Positions 7,572 through 14,963 of a stretch of 21,369 nucleotides of DNA are shown here, one piece after another. The DNA lies in NCBI GenBank assembly GCA_027485365.1, contig JAIXRD010000231.1, forward strand, positions 1-21,369. Direction: 5' to 3'. The notes beneath the pieces are model-generated. The model made no database searches, was not told where the DNA came from, and saw nothing but the letters and a program-made list of their open reading frames with translations. How positions within the stretch are numbered: the stretch's first letter is position 1; each line of letters begins with the position of its first letter. The translations under genes and the position numbers were made by a program. The stretch comes from Cryomorphaceae bacterium. Lineage in GTDB: Bacteria; Bacteroidota; Bacteroidia; Flavobacteriales_D; Crocinitomicaceae.

Positions 7572-8438
7572 CTAAGCTTCCTCGAATGATTTTTTTCTTG
7601 CCCGAATAATCAAAATTACACCAGCCAAAATAAGTGGAACGCTTAACCATTGTCCGGTATTTAACCCCGTACTTACATCGACGATTGAATCATTATCAGT
7701 CTGGCTCTCTTTCAAAAACTCGATTAGGAAACGGAATCCGAAAATTAGGATAAGGAAGGTTCCAAATACCAAGCCTTGCTTTTTCCATCCTTGTTTTTTC
7801 CAAAAAAGGAACATGAGTATTCCGAACGATAGAAAATATGCAAGTGATTCATAGAGGTTTGCCGGGTGACGTACAGGGATATCGGCCCATTCACAGAGGT
7901 ATTGACCGTCAATTACATTCATACAATCGTGGTGTAAAAAACGAAAACCCCATGGAACATCGGTTACGTACCCGACCATTTCATGGTTGACTAAATTCCC
8001 GAGTCTAATGAATGCACCCGCAATGGCTACAGGGGCAGCGATGCGGTCAAGCATCCACAGGTATGGTTTGTGAATTACCTTGTTAGAAAAATACCACAAG
8101 GCCAAGAGAATTACTATAGCGGCGCCGTGACTTGCTAGACCACCTTCCCAAATTTTAAAGATTTCTTCGGGATGAGAAAAATATCCTTCCGGACCCCAAT
8201 ATGGGCCATAAAAAAAAACATGTCCTAGACGAGCGCCAATTACGGTCGCAGGAACCATGTACATCACCAATTTATCAAGTAAATCATTGGAGATGTTTTC
8301 TTGTTTGAACATTTTACGAATCACGAAATAACCAAGGACCATTCCCGAAACGAAAAGTAAGCCATACCAATTTGGTGTGCGGTATCCTGGGATTATTTCA
8401 GCGTCGAACGACCAATTAATGAAAAGCAGCAAGTTCAT
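7572..8438 (-). CDS. lgt: prolipoprotein diacylglyceryl transferase
   Basis: 288 residues, an integral inner-membrane protein with about seven hydrophobic segments. Lgt moves a diacylglyceryl group from phosphatidylglycerol to the lipobox Cys of prolipoproteins, the first step of lipoprotein maturation. The residues known to matter in E. coli Lgt have clear counterparts: Tyr25 (NWYGL), His104 (GGLASHG), Arg145/Asn148 (FIRLGN), Glu153 (NHEMVG) and Arg236/Glu240 (GFRFLIEF). HPANLYES (191-198) matches the usual HPTQLYE segment. A hydrophilic loop at 168-186 carries extra Cys residues. It has its own -7 box 16 nt upstream, between the trhO stop and the ATG. No terminator is visible before the pdhA promoter downstream. 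Confidence 0.95.
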   Translation of the reverse strand: MNLLLFINWSFDAEIIPGYRTPNWYGLLFVSGMVLGYFVIRKMFKQENISNDLLDKLVMYMVPATVIGARLGHVFFYGPYWGPEGYFSHPEEIFKIWEGGLASHGAAIVILLALWYFSNKVIHKPYLWMLDRIAAPVAIAGAFIRLGNLVNHEMVGYVTDVPWGFRFLHHDCMNVIDGQYLCEWADIPVRHPANLYESLAYFLSFGILMFLFWKKQGWKKQGLVFGTFLILIFGFRFLIEFLKESQTDNDSIVDVSTGLNTGQWLSVPLILAGVILIIRARKKSFEEA

Positions 8439-8454
8439 GAATTCGAATTTGTAT

Positions 8455-8462
8455 CAAAGATA
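8455..8462 (-). promoter_or_regulatory. -7 box of the lgt promoter (TATCTTTG)
   Basis: Exact TAnnTTTG match on the minus strand in the 30-bp trhO-lgt gap. The last G is 16 nt before the lgt ATG. It implies that lgt can be transcribed independently of trhO. No convincing -33 TTG. Confidence 0.55.
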
Positions 8463-8468
8463 ACTCAA

Positions 8469-9512
8469 TTACCTGTTTATTTTAAGCTTATTTGGCTCGA
8501 ATCTCCCTTTTTTAAAAATGAGATTACTTTGAGTTAATTTTTTACGAAGTTCTTTTTGTTCCGCTTCTGGTAAATGTGTGATGCTTTTGCATTCATCGGA
8601 ACAACAATTCTCCATGATAGTCTTGCAGTTGTCACATTGTATGAATAATAAATGACAGCCTTCAAACGCACAATTGGTATGTTCATCGCAAGGCGCACCG
8701 CATTGATGACATGAACTAATGATGTCTTCTGTAATTCGTTCTCCCCTGCGTTCATCAAAGACGAAATTTTTACCTAAGAATTTATTTTCCAATCCTTGGG
8801 TTTTGCATTCATTGGCGTATTTAATAATTCCACCGTCTAATTGATATACATTATCAAACCCTCGGTGTTTAAACCAAGCGGATGCTTTTTCGCAGCGAAT
8901 ACCACCGGTACAATACATGATTACTTTTTTGTCTTCATTTCCTTTAAGGATTTCTTCTTCGATTACAGGCAATGAATCACGGAATGTGTCCACATCGGGT
9001 AAGATGGCATCTTTAAAGTGTCCGACTTCGTGTTCGTAGTGATTTCTGAAATCAATTAGCAAATAATCTGATTCGGAGGTTATTTTATTGAATTCCTCCG
9101 CATTTAAGTGTTGTCCTTTATTGGTAACATCAAAGGTTTCATCATTTAACCCATCGGCAAGGATTTTATCTCGCACTTTAATTTTTAGTTTGAGAAATGG
9201 AAATTCGGCTCCTTCTTCTTCAACTGCTACATTTAATCGGATACCATCTAAGAAATCAATCGAATAGAGTTTTTCTTTGAACGCATCAAAATGTGTATTT
9301 GGAACCGCAATTTGGGCATTGATTCCTTCATGAGCCACATAAATTCTACCGATCACATCAAGTGAATCCAACAGGGCATAGAGTTCATTTCGAAAGTTTT
9401 GAGGATTTTGGATTTTCGCGTAGGTGTAGAACGATACCGTAACATAGGTATGACCTTTCTCGCGAAGTTGTTTTTCCAGTTCCTCCTTGTTGTATTTATT
9501 CCACAGTTGCAT
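8469..9512 (-). CDS. trhO: oxygen-dependent tRNA uridine(34) hydroxylase, rhodanese family
   Basis: 347 residues, matching the TrhO (YceA) family. TrhO hydroxylates wobble uridine 34 to 5-hydroxyuridine in certain tRNAs using O2, the precursor of cmo5U/mo5U-type modifications. Residues 1-100 are the acylphosphatase-like N-terminal domain (HEGINAQIAVP at 61-71). A rhodanese domain spans about 130-235 with the active loop MYCTGGIRCEKA (Cys201, Cys207) and QLDGGIIKY. The C-terminal region from about 268 is Cys-rich with ten Cys at 268-308 in C-x2-C, C-x3-C and CC-x3-C arrangements, probably zinc-binding, as in the family. The start ATG lies 22 nt after a -7 box, and the upstream operon is closed by a terminator, so this is an independent unit. 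The function is inferred from the E. coli and Bacillus homologues. Confidence 0.93.
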   Translation of the reverse strand: MQLWNKYNKEELEKQLREKGHTYVTVSFYTYAKIQNPQNFRNELYALLDSLDVIGRIYVAHEGINAQIAVPNTHFDAFKEKLYSIDFLDGIRLNVAVEEEGAEFPFLKLKIKVRDKILADGLNDETFDVTNKGQHLNAEEFNKITSESDYLLIDFRNHYEHEVGHFKDAILPDVDTFRDSLPVIEEEILKGNEDKKVIMYCTGGIRCEKASAWFKHRGFDNVYQLDGGIIKYANECKTQGLENKFLGKNFVFDERRGERITEDIISSCHQCGAPCDEHTNCAFEGCHLLFIQCDNCKTIMENCCSDECKSITHLPEAEQKELRKKLTQSNLIFKKGRFEPNKLKINR

Positions 9513-9534
9513 GCTATGATAAATTAAGGATATG

Positions 9535-9542
9535 CAAAGGTA
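9535..9542 (-). promoter_or_regulatory. -7 box of the trhO promoter (TACCTTTG)
   Basis: Exact TAnnTTTG match on the minus strand. The last G is 22 nt before the trhO ATG, and the box lies just beyond the terminator of the rhodanese operon. No clear -33 element. Confidence 0.6.
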
Positions 9543-9561
9543 GTAAAGTTCAAGAATATTT

Positions 9562-9590
9562 AAAAAATAAAGGGGCTTGTGCCCCCTTTA
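9562..9590 (-). terminator. intrinsic terminator of the DUF6132-rhodanese operon
   Basis: An 8-bp stem, TAAAGGGG (9568-9575) with CCCCTTTA (9583-9590), has a 7-nt loop. Read on the minus strand it is followed by a TTTTTT tract (9562-9567). It sits 18 bp past the stop of the last rhodanese gene and before the trhO promoter. Confidence 0.85.
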
Positions 9591-9608
9591 ATCGTTGTGT
9601 GTCTCTGA

Positions 9609-9911
9609 TTAAATTTTACCTTTCAAACTCGTCCATCCTCCTCCGTTGTGAACTTCTTTAAAGCCGCTTGAAAGCAGTATGGACTTGGCTGATCCGCTGC
9701 GCATTCCGGAAGCACAACATGTAATAATCACCTTGTCTTTTGGGATTTTACTTAAGTTTTGTTGAAGACTTTGGAGTGGAAAGTTCTTGGAGCCTTTGAT
9801 GTGACCACTAGCATATTCACCAGGAGTTCTAACATCGAGAATAATGGCGCCATCCTTAACCAGTTGTGCGAAATCTGTACTTTTTCCGAACAGTGTACTA
9901 AATAATCCCAT
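9609..9911 (-). CDS. single-domain rhodanese-like protein (downstream copy)
   Basis: 100 residues, one rhodanese domain. Conserved features are the LDVRTPGEYASGHIKGS segment (25-41) and the active-site loop CCASGMRS, where Cys66 fits the C-x4-R pattern with Arg71 and Cys65 precedes it. It ends with NGGGW (89-93). Single-domain rhodaneses carry sulfane sulfur as a Cys persulfide; the acceptor is unknown. The N-terminal MGLFSTLFGK is a short amphipathic segment, not a signal peptide, so the protein is predicted cytoplasmic, possibly membrane-proximal. It starts 1 nt after the stop of a similar rhodanese gene, consistent with local duplication, and is the last gene before a terminator. Confidence 0.9.
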   Translation of the reverse strand: MGLFSTLFGKSTDFAQLVKDGAIILDVRTPGEYASGHIKGSKNFPLQSLQQNLSKIPKDKVIITCCASGMRSGSAKSILLSSGFKEVHNGGGWTSLKGKI

Positions 9912-9912
9912 C

Positions 9913-10173
9913 TTATTTGTTTAATTGGTGATTTACTTCCATCCATCCGCCGCCATTTTCGCAATCCACGCCCAAGGATTTGAAGTAGTGAGCTGCTTGT
10001 CCGCTGCGACCACCCGATGCACAGCAAAAAATGATGGGCGTTTTCATTTGTTTGATTTCTTCTACATGGTCCATTATTTCTTGCAATGGAATGTTTACTG
10101 AATGGGCCACATGGCCACCACTAAATTCTGCTCGTGTTCTTACATCCACGATCGTTCCGCTAAATTCACTCAT
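9913..10173 (-). CDS. single-domain rhodanese-like protein (upstream copy)
   Basis: 86 residues. IVDVRTRAEFSGGHVAHSVNIPL (8-30) matches the rhodanese CDC25-like motif, and CCASGGRS carries the catalytic Cys51 (C-x4-R to Arg56) preceded by Cys50. NGGGW (73-77) near the end is shared with the next gene, so the two are paralogues. It lacks about ten N-terminal residues present in the downstream copy. Its ATG overlaps the stop of the DUF6132 gene by 4 bp (10170-10173), so translation is likely coupled. Cytoplasmic; probable persulfide carrier. Substrate unknown. Confidence 0.9.
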   Translation of the reverse strand: MSEFSGTIVDVRTRAEFSGGHVAHSVNIPLQEIMDHVEEIKQMKTPIIFCCASGGRSGQAAHYFKSLGVDCENGGGWMEVNHQLNK

Positions 10174-10361
10174 GATTTTTTTGTTATTAAATCTTTAATT
10201 AAATTACTACCTAAGAAAAACATAAATCCAAAATACACGGTCGACCGCCAAGGGTTCCCAGTAATTGCACACCCTTTAGTACACCCATAATACGTGTAAT
10301 AAAGGTAACCGACCACCATTCCCATTAAAGTCATCCCAAGGTAGAATAGTTTTGTTTTCAT
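10170..10361 (-). CDS. DUF6132-like small membrane protein with a GCxxGC motif
   Basis: 63 residues from ATG 10361. One membrane segment near the N-terminus (about residues 5-24) is followed by GCTKGCAITGNP (26-37) and a second hydrophobic stretch (about 41-55), then a basic tail. The order G-C-x-x-G-C-x-I-T-x-x-P next to a hydrophobic hairpin matches Bacteroidota DUF6132 proteins as I recall them. An ATG 18 nt further upstream is open in frame, but it falls inside the -7 box (TACCTTTG), so the later ATG is preferred. First gene of an operon with two rhodaneses. The paired Cys at the membrane plus cytoplasmic rhodaneses suggests a sulfur-transfer role, which is inference only. Confidence 0.75.
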   Translation of the reverse strand: MKTKLFYLGMTLMGMVVGYLYYTYYGCTKGCAITGNPWRSTVYFGFMFFLGSNLIKDLITKKS

Positions 10362-10368
10362 TATGCTG

Positions 10369-10376
10369 CAAAGGTA
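10369..10376 (-). promoter_or_regulatory. -7 box of the DUF6132-rhodanese operon (TACCTTTG)
   Basis: Exact TAnnTTTG match on the minus strand with only 7 nt between its last G and the ATG at 10361. The transcript would have little or no 5' leader. It faces away from the plus-strand box at 10439. Confidence 0.65.
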
Positions 10377-10438
10377 CATTGAGAACGTGTGTTAATATGT
10401 ATCCTAAGTTACATTTTCATTTTATATACAATAAAGGC

Positions 10439-10446
10439 TACCTTTG
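10439..10446 (+). promoter_or_regulatory. -7 box for the 162-residue acidic protein (TACCTTTG)
   Basis: Exact TAnnTTTG match on the plus strand with 5 nt between its last G and the ATG at 10452. It supports ATG 10452 over the upstream GTG at 10389 and implies a near-leaderless transcript. No clear -33 TTG is seen. Confidence 0.65.
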
Positions 10447-10451
10447 ACCCG

Positions 10452-10940
10452 ATGAAACATATTGAAATTAAACACATTGAAACAGCGCTTGACTGGGTTG
10501 ACGACGCTACAGACGAACAATTGGAAGATGGAATAACTGCATTTTCAGAGAAACAACCTGTGCTTTTAGACTATGTCTTGGCGGCCCCTTCAGAATATGA
10601 AAATGAAGCATTAGAAGGGTATTTACTATACTATTTTTGGGTAATTATCGAGTCTTTTAATCAGGCTGGATTGACTCCTGTTGAGATTACTGAAGAAATG
10701 ATAGAAGCATTTCAGCCGGAATTCTCTACCATGTTGGATGCCTACTTTGAGCAAGATGATGAAGAGTCAGAACAAATGTTGGAAGACTTTTGTGACCAAC
10801 CTGAGTTAACTCGTTTCATGGCTATGGAAGTATCTACCGACGATGAAGACGGTACCTCAATGGATGATGAAACAGCAACGCAATTGTTTATTGTTACTGC
10901 TGCTATGATTACCCTATTGAATCGCGCTTCTCAGGCTTAA
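10452..10940 (+). CDS. acidic protein of unknown function
   Basis: 162 residues from ATG 10452. I do not recognise a family. It is strikingly acidic (clusters such as EQDDEESEQ and STDDEDGTSMDDE), probably almost all helical, with no signal peptide or clear membrane span. A hydrophobic helix-like stretch, YLLYYFWVIIESF, lies at about 57-69, and another, LFIVTAAMITLLN, is near the C-terminus. A longer frame is open from a GTG at 10389, but the extension covers the promoter box and is unlikely to be translated. The gene is divergent from the DUF6132-rhodanese operon across 90 bp and convergent with the CotH gene, with stop codons overlapping in TTAA. Probably a soluble cytoplasmic protein. Confidence 0.8.
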   Translation: MKHIEIKHIETALDWVDDATDEQLEDGITAFSEKQPVLLDYVLAAPSEYENEALEGYLLYYFWVIIESFNQAGLTPVEITEEMIEAFQPEFSTMLDAYFEQDDEESEQMLEDFCDQPELTRFMAMEVSTDDEDGTSMDDETATQLFIVTAAMITLLNRASQA

Positions 10941-13900
10941 TCTTTGATTAGTCGCAGTGTTACTGTTTGACCCGCTTTAGTTACTCGGATCAAATACATA
11001 CTTGCGCGTAGAAAACTCAAATCCAGTTGGATAGGTTCTACAGAATCTACAATTAACGGGAATCCTTGTTCGTAAACAAGTTTTCCGCTGAGGTCGAACA
11101 CATCGATTTGAGTTCCTGCATTACCCGTTAACATATTGTCTATGGCAATTGTGATTTCCCCGTTGGAAGGGTTTGGATACAGCCAAGCAAAAGCGCCGTC
11201 TGGCAACACTGGACAAGGGCCAAATGCACGACCTGGTGATCCGCCTTCACAGCCCTGGAACCAATTCGAAGCAAGTGCTTGATTAGCGTTGGCCTCTAAA
11301 TATTCAAAGGTGAAGTCACTGTTAAAGGGTGCTTGAGGCCATGCAATCGTGGTGTCAAATACTACGCTTTGAAGCAGGGTTCCGTTGATGTCATATAAAC
11401 GCAACGCATCATTTCGTGAGATTCCATAAGGAAGTTGAAATAGTGCTTTGCCTTCAAAGTATGGGTGCCGTTCAGTAAAAAAGACCGAATCCTTAACAAT
11501 CAATGCATATTCACCGGGATTTAATTCAAGTCCTGTAAGTGGAAAAATATGGTCTTGTTTTTCATCTTTTAGTGTATAACCCGAAAAATTAATAGGATTG
11601 TTCGTGTTATTTTTTAGTTCTATCCAATCTTCTGCATTGTGAGCAATTGTGAGCTTTCCTAGGTTGAACTCACTGAAAATCACTGGTTCATCACAGGGGA
11701 AATACGCTTCACCCGGTGATCCTGCAATACATCCACAAAACCAGGATAATGAATCCAGACTAATCGATGTGGTGTATTTATTTTCTAACGTCCTACCGAA
11801 ACCATTCGCGCAACGAGGAAATGGAGCGTTGTTTGTATATTGCATAGCAAGTAAGGTATCGTTGTTCGGTCGGAAGATATAAATGGAATCCATGCTGTTT
11901 TCTAATCCAAATCGAAGATTGCCAACCACATTAGATACCGTAGGATATACAGAATGGAATAATTGCGTGTCTTGTGCTACCACCAAATAACCACCTGCTG
12001 GAATTTTAACCCCGTCGCTGAAAGCATAAGCATTGTAGAAGTCATCACTTTTCAAAGACCATCCCGTAAGGTTTACTTCGGTATTTCCATTATTATGCAA
12101 TTCAATCCAGTTTCCTCCATCCAAGCTAGCATCCGGACGATAATTTATTTCTGAAATCGTGAGCGAGCTGTTGGCTGCGGTCCCTGTGAAAACGGCTGTA
12201 AAATAATCATCTGTAGGGATGTTAACCGTCACTGATTCTTGGTTTAACATATTGGCCGGAAGATTTATGTTATATTCCCAATGATCAAAGGTATATCCGG
12301 GATTTGCTACAGCAGTAATTTTAACGGGGTTTCCATTGAAGTAAACTCCTGTCCAGGGTAATGAATCTGGAACGATAGTACTGATTTTGATGTAACCCGA
12401 ACCTGCAGGAATTGTATTCAATGTAACATTGACACTATTTGGTAAGTTGTAATACGTCAACATTTGGTTCCGGACCGCGGTGTTCCTGTTATTAAATTGT
12501 CCTAAAATAACATCTCTATTGTAGGTATAATTGTTCATGCCTCCGGCAACATCTCCTGTCCATAGCGCGAAATGACGCGGCATTTCTGGGAGTAGCTCTT
12601 CATACATTTGATTAATAATCGGGGTGTATGTATTTTGATGAAGCGTTGTATTCATTAAATCCGCATACCGATTGATGAAGTAATTTCTATAGGTGCTATC
12701 CTGCATTAAGTTGCTATGAATGTCGTAATACGTGTTTGGTTGGATAGCATATTGAAACCAATCAAACATGTTTGCATTGTAATCTGTCCAACCCCCAAGA
12801 CCCCATTCCACATCTTGCAAGAAAAAACGCCATTTATTGTCTGTTGTACGTGTTCTAGCGATTTTTATGTTGTTATATATCCAATCGGTATTTCCATACC
12901 ACAATTCAGCGGCAATGTAGTCCGTATAATTTTTCAAGTCTAATCGTTTGTCGCATTGACTTAGATAGGTTGGATTGCTTTTATCTGCAGTAGTGATAAA
13001 ATTGACCATATTATAATACGAACTATCGGATCCTTTTACCGTACGCAAGGCGCCACCATACCAATAACTAACGGAGAGTAAGTCGAGGCTGTCTACGTGA
13101 TTTCCGTAATTCTCATTGAAATACGTCTCATTCGCTTTTTCTCGAAGCTCATAAACTCCGAAGAATTGTCCATTTAAAAATACATTGGCCGGACGGTAGG
13201 CTTGTGAGTTCGCGTATGATTTACGCATGACTCTCATAAATGTCGCATCCCGTTGGTGGTATTGATTCCAGAAATTACTTCCATTACGAATATAAATCGC
13301 CTGAATGTCATTTACATACGGTTTTTCTGGAAATAAGGGATAATGTATGTTCTCACCCGTACCAAAGGTTGAGTTGGCAGGTTCAACGGTAACACTGTGT
13401 TGAGGGTTTGAGCGACTTCCTCCAGCTCCACCGTCAGGTTTTACCGAAGCTTTGCTTTCAAATTGTTTTGTGCCGTCTGGATTAAAGAACTCAATCACAC
13501 AAGGTCGTTTCCAATCCGTCCACCAATTATCGAAAATCCCATTCGGCCCATACAAATCATCATTATCGATGGTTAATGAAACAATCGGAATGGTTGAATT
13601 CTCATTGATTAAATACGTTTCGGCCTCGATGGGGCTTACAAGTCGATTGGTGCCATTGGGGAAACAACTAACCTTTAGCACAGCGCTAGAATTAATCGAG
13701 ATCGGACCACTGACAAGGGTAGAGGTAGTATCTGGATCTTGTCCATTCAAGGTGTAGCGAAGAATTCCGTTTTGTGTTGATTGATTTATTGCATTTACTG
13801 TTATGGTATCTGGGAAAATCCCACCAATTACATCGAGGGTTGGTTGCTCTTCATACCCAATAAAAGATGCTGCAAAATCATTTGAGGAATTAGGAGTTGG

Positions 13901-14929
13901 TGTTGGGAAGATAAACCAAGTATTGGTGCCATCAGTTTTCTTTCCTACAGACATATTGGGTTCTAAGTCGGGCACTACAAGACTATCTAAAATGATTCCA
14001 TTTGAATTACTTAAATAGAGTGTTTCACCGCCGGTTGCAATGGCAAAATTCGTTTCTATGGTTCCTGCCTGCGGCGTATTAAAAAAGGGATGCACATATC
14101 CGTTAAATTGCTGTTGTTGTGAAGCTAATCCGAAGGTTAGGAAAGGCCTACAGGTTAAATCCGAACTGGCTGGGTCGGCGTTATGAATTTCAACCGCAAG
14201 GACATTCGTTCCATTTTGCAACAAATTCGAAATAACACTCATGTCAAGGTCATAACTGCTGAGGTTTCCTCCTTGATACAATTGCGCTTCATGATCTGCT
14301 GCCAACTCATCAAAGGAAGGAGGCGTTCCTGCCAGTCCTTCTCTTGCAATTTCAACGCCGTTTAAATAAGCGACAAATCCATCGTCGTAATCGATGTCTA
14401 AAAATGCTTTGGCGATGTCATTAAAATTTGTAACATTGAAGTTGATTCGTGCATAGACGGTAGTTGCAGGACCTATAATATCGGTGCTATCGTCACCATC
14501 ACCGTAGCCGATGCTTGTTTTTCCTTGACTCCAACTGGACGCATCAAACGCTGTTGTATACCAATCTGGAATTGCTGCATTCGGTATGGTATATGACCAT
14601 AGCGATTGATGATCAATTGGGCTCTCAAAATGATTAACTAAATACGTCGTTCCTTGTTCATTAGCGAGAATAGTGGCGAATCCGTTCGCAGGTATGGCAA
14701 TGGGAGGAAATGCCCACTTATTCAAGGTAGTTCTGTTGTCCGATAAATAAAGTCCTTGCAGTGCTTGTGAAGTAACGCTTGCATTGTAGATTTCTATCCA
14801 ATCAGGTGAAGTCCCATTTGCTAAAACATAGTTCGTGCCATTGGCATTACTTGCCTCGTTAATAAAGACTTGCGCATTTGTTGTAAAACTAATTGCTGCG
14901 GTAAGGAATAGAAGTAAAAGTTTTTTCAT
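10937..14929 (-). CDS. secreted lamin-tail / CotH kinase-like protein with a T9SS type A sorting domain
   Basis: 1330 residues. Signal peptide at 1-20 (ending TTNAQ). A lamin-tail domain (LTD) spans about 20-100 (NEAS, DWIEIYN). A jellyroll-like region follows at 105-265, then a chitobiase C-terminal-like module at about 370-440 (YTLNGQDPDTTS). A CotH kinase-like domain spans about 445-830, with GVYELREKANETYF (591-604), a candidate catalytic Asp682 in GNTDWIYNN and candidate metal-binding Asp706 in LQDVEWGLG. An InlB/Bacterial-repeat-like stretch is at 835-915. Two more LTDs lie at about 920-1078 (ISEINYRP, NWIELHN) and 1080-1238 (FSEFNLG, DWIELKN), each ending in a GSPG-x-A/AF-x-PC motif. 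The T9SS type A sorting domain is 1245-1330 (YPNPSNGEITI, DLSGKLVYEQ). CotH was described as a protein kinase in Bacillus spore coats; the substrate here is unknown. The start lies 5 nt after a -7 box. The stop overlaps that of the convergent gene. Confidence 0.9.
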   Translation of the reverse strand: MKKLLLLFLTAAISFTTNAQVFINEASNANGTNYVLANGTSPDWIEIYNASVTSQALQGLYLSDNRTTLNKWAFPPIAIPANGFATILANEQGTTYLVNHFESPIDHQSLWSYTIPNAAIPDWYTTAFDASSWSQGKTSIGYGDGDDSTDIIGPATTVYARINFNVTNFNDIAKAFLDIDYDDGFVAYLNGVEIAREGLAGTPPSFDELAADHEAQLYQGGNLSSYDLDMSVISNLLQNGTNVLAVEIHNADPASSDLTCRPFLTFGLASQQQQFNGYVHPFFNTPQAGTIETNFAIATGGETLYLSNSNGIILDSLVVPDLEPNMSVGKKTDGTNTWFIFPTPTPNSSNDFAASFIGYEEQPTLDVIGGIFPDTITVNAINQSTQNGILRYTLNGQDPDTTSTLVSGPISINSSAVLKVSCFPNGTNRLVSPIEAETYLINENSTIPIVSLTIDNDDLYGPNGIFDNWWTDWKRPCVIEFFNPDGTKQFESKASVKPDGGAGGSRSNPQHSVTVEPANSTFGTGENIHYPLFPEKPYVNDIQAIYIRNGSNFWNQYHQRDATFMRVMRKSYANSQAYRPANVFLNGQFFGVYELREKANETYFNENYGNHVDSLDLLSVSYWYGGALRTVKGSDSSYYNMVNFITTADKSNPTYLSQCDKRLDLKNYTDYIAAELWYGNTDWIYNNIKIARTRTTDNKWRFFLQDVEWGLGGWTDYNANMFDWFQYAIQPNTYYDIHSNLMQDSTYRNYFINRYADLMNTTLHQNTYTPIINQMYEELLPEMPRHFALWTGDVAGGMNNYTYNRDVILGQFNNRNTAVRNQMLTYYNLPNSVNVTLNTIPAGSGYIKISTIVPDSLPWTGVYFNGNPVKITAVANPGYTFDHWEYNINLPANMLNQESVTVNIPTDDYFTAVFTGTAANSSLTISEINYRPDASLDGGNWIELHNNGNTEVNLTGWSLKSDDFYNAYAFSDGVKIPAGGYLVVAQDTQLFHSVYPTVSNVVGNLRFGLENSMDSIYIFRPNNDTLLAMQYTNNAPFPRCANGFGRTLENKYTTSISLDSLSWFCGCIAGSPGEAYFPCDEPVIFSEFNLGKLTIAHNAEDWIELKNNTNNPINFSGYTLKDEKQDHIFPLTGLELNPGEYALIVKDSVFFTERHPYFEGKALFQLPYGISRNDALRLYDINGTLLQSVVFDTTIAWPQAPFNSDFTFEYLEANANQALASNWFQGCEGGSPGRAFGPCPVLPDGAFAWLYPNPSNGEITIAIDNMLTGNAGTQIDVFDLSGKLVYEQGFPLIVDSVEPIQLDLSFLRASMYLIRVTKAGQTVTLRLIKD

Positions 14930-14934
14930 TACCT

Positions 14935-14942
14935 CAAAGTTA
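14935..14942 (-). promoter_or_regulatory. -7 box of the CotH/LTD gene (TAACTTTG)
   Basis: Exact TAnnTTTG match on minus with 5 nt between its last G and the ATG at 14929. A palindrome AGGAT-TTA-ATCCT (14943-14955) abuts it upstream and could be an operator, though it may be chance. Confidence 0.6.
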
Positions 14943-14963
14943 AGGATTTAATCCTAGAAATTT

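Noticed and set aside
10362..10379. Start of the DUF6132-like protein at the upstream ATG 10379
   Set aside because: The six extra residues would be encoded within the -7 box; the ATG at 10361 gives a normal Met-Lys start for a membrane protein.
10389..10451. A longer version of the acidic protein starting at GTG 10389
   Set aside because: The extension would translate through the -7 box TACCTTTG, has a hydrophobic Ile/Tyr-rich composition unlike the rest, and the ATG at 10452 sits at the expected distance from the promoter.
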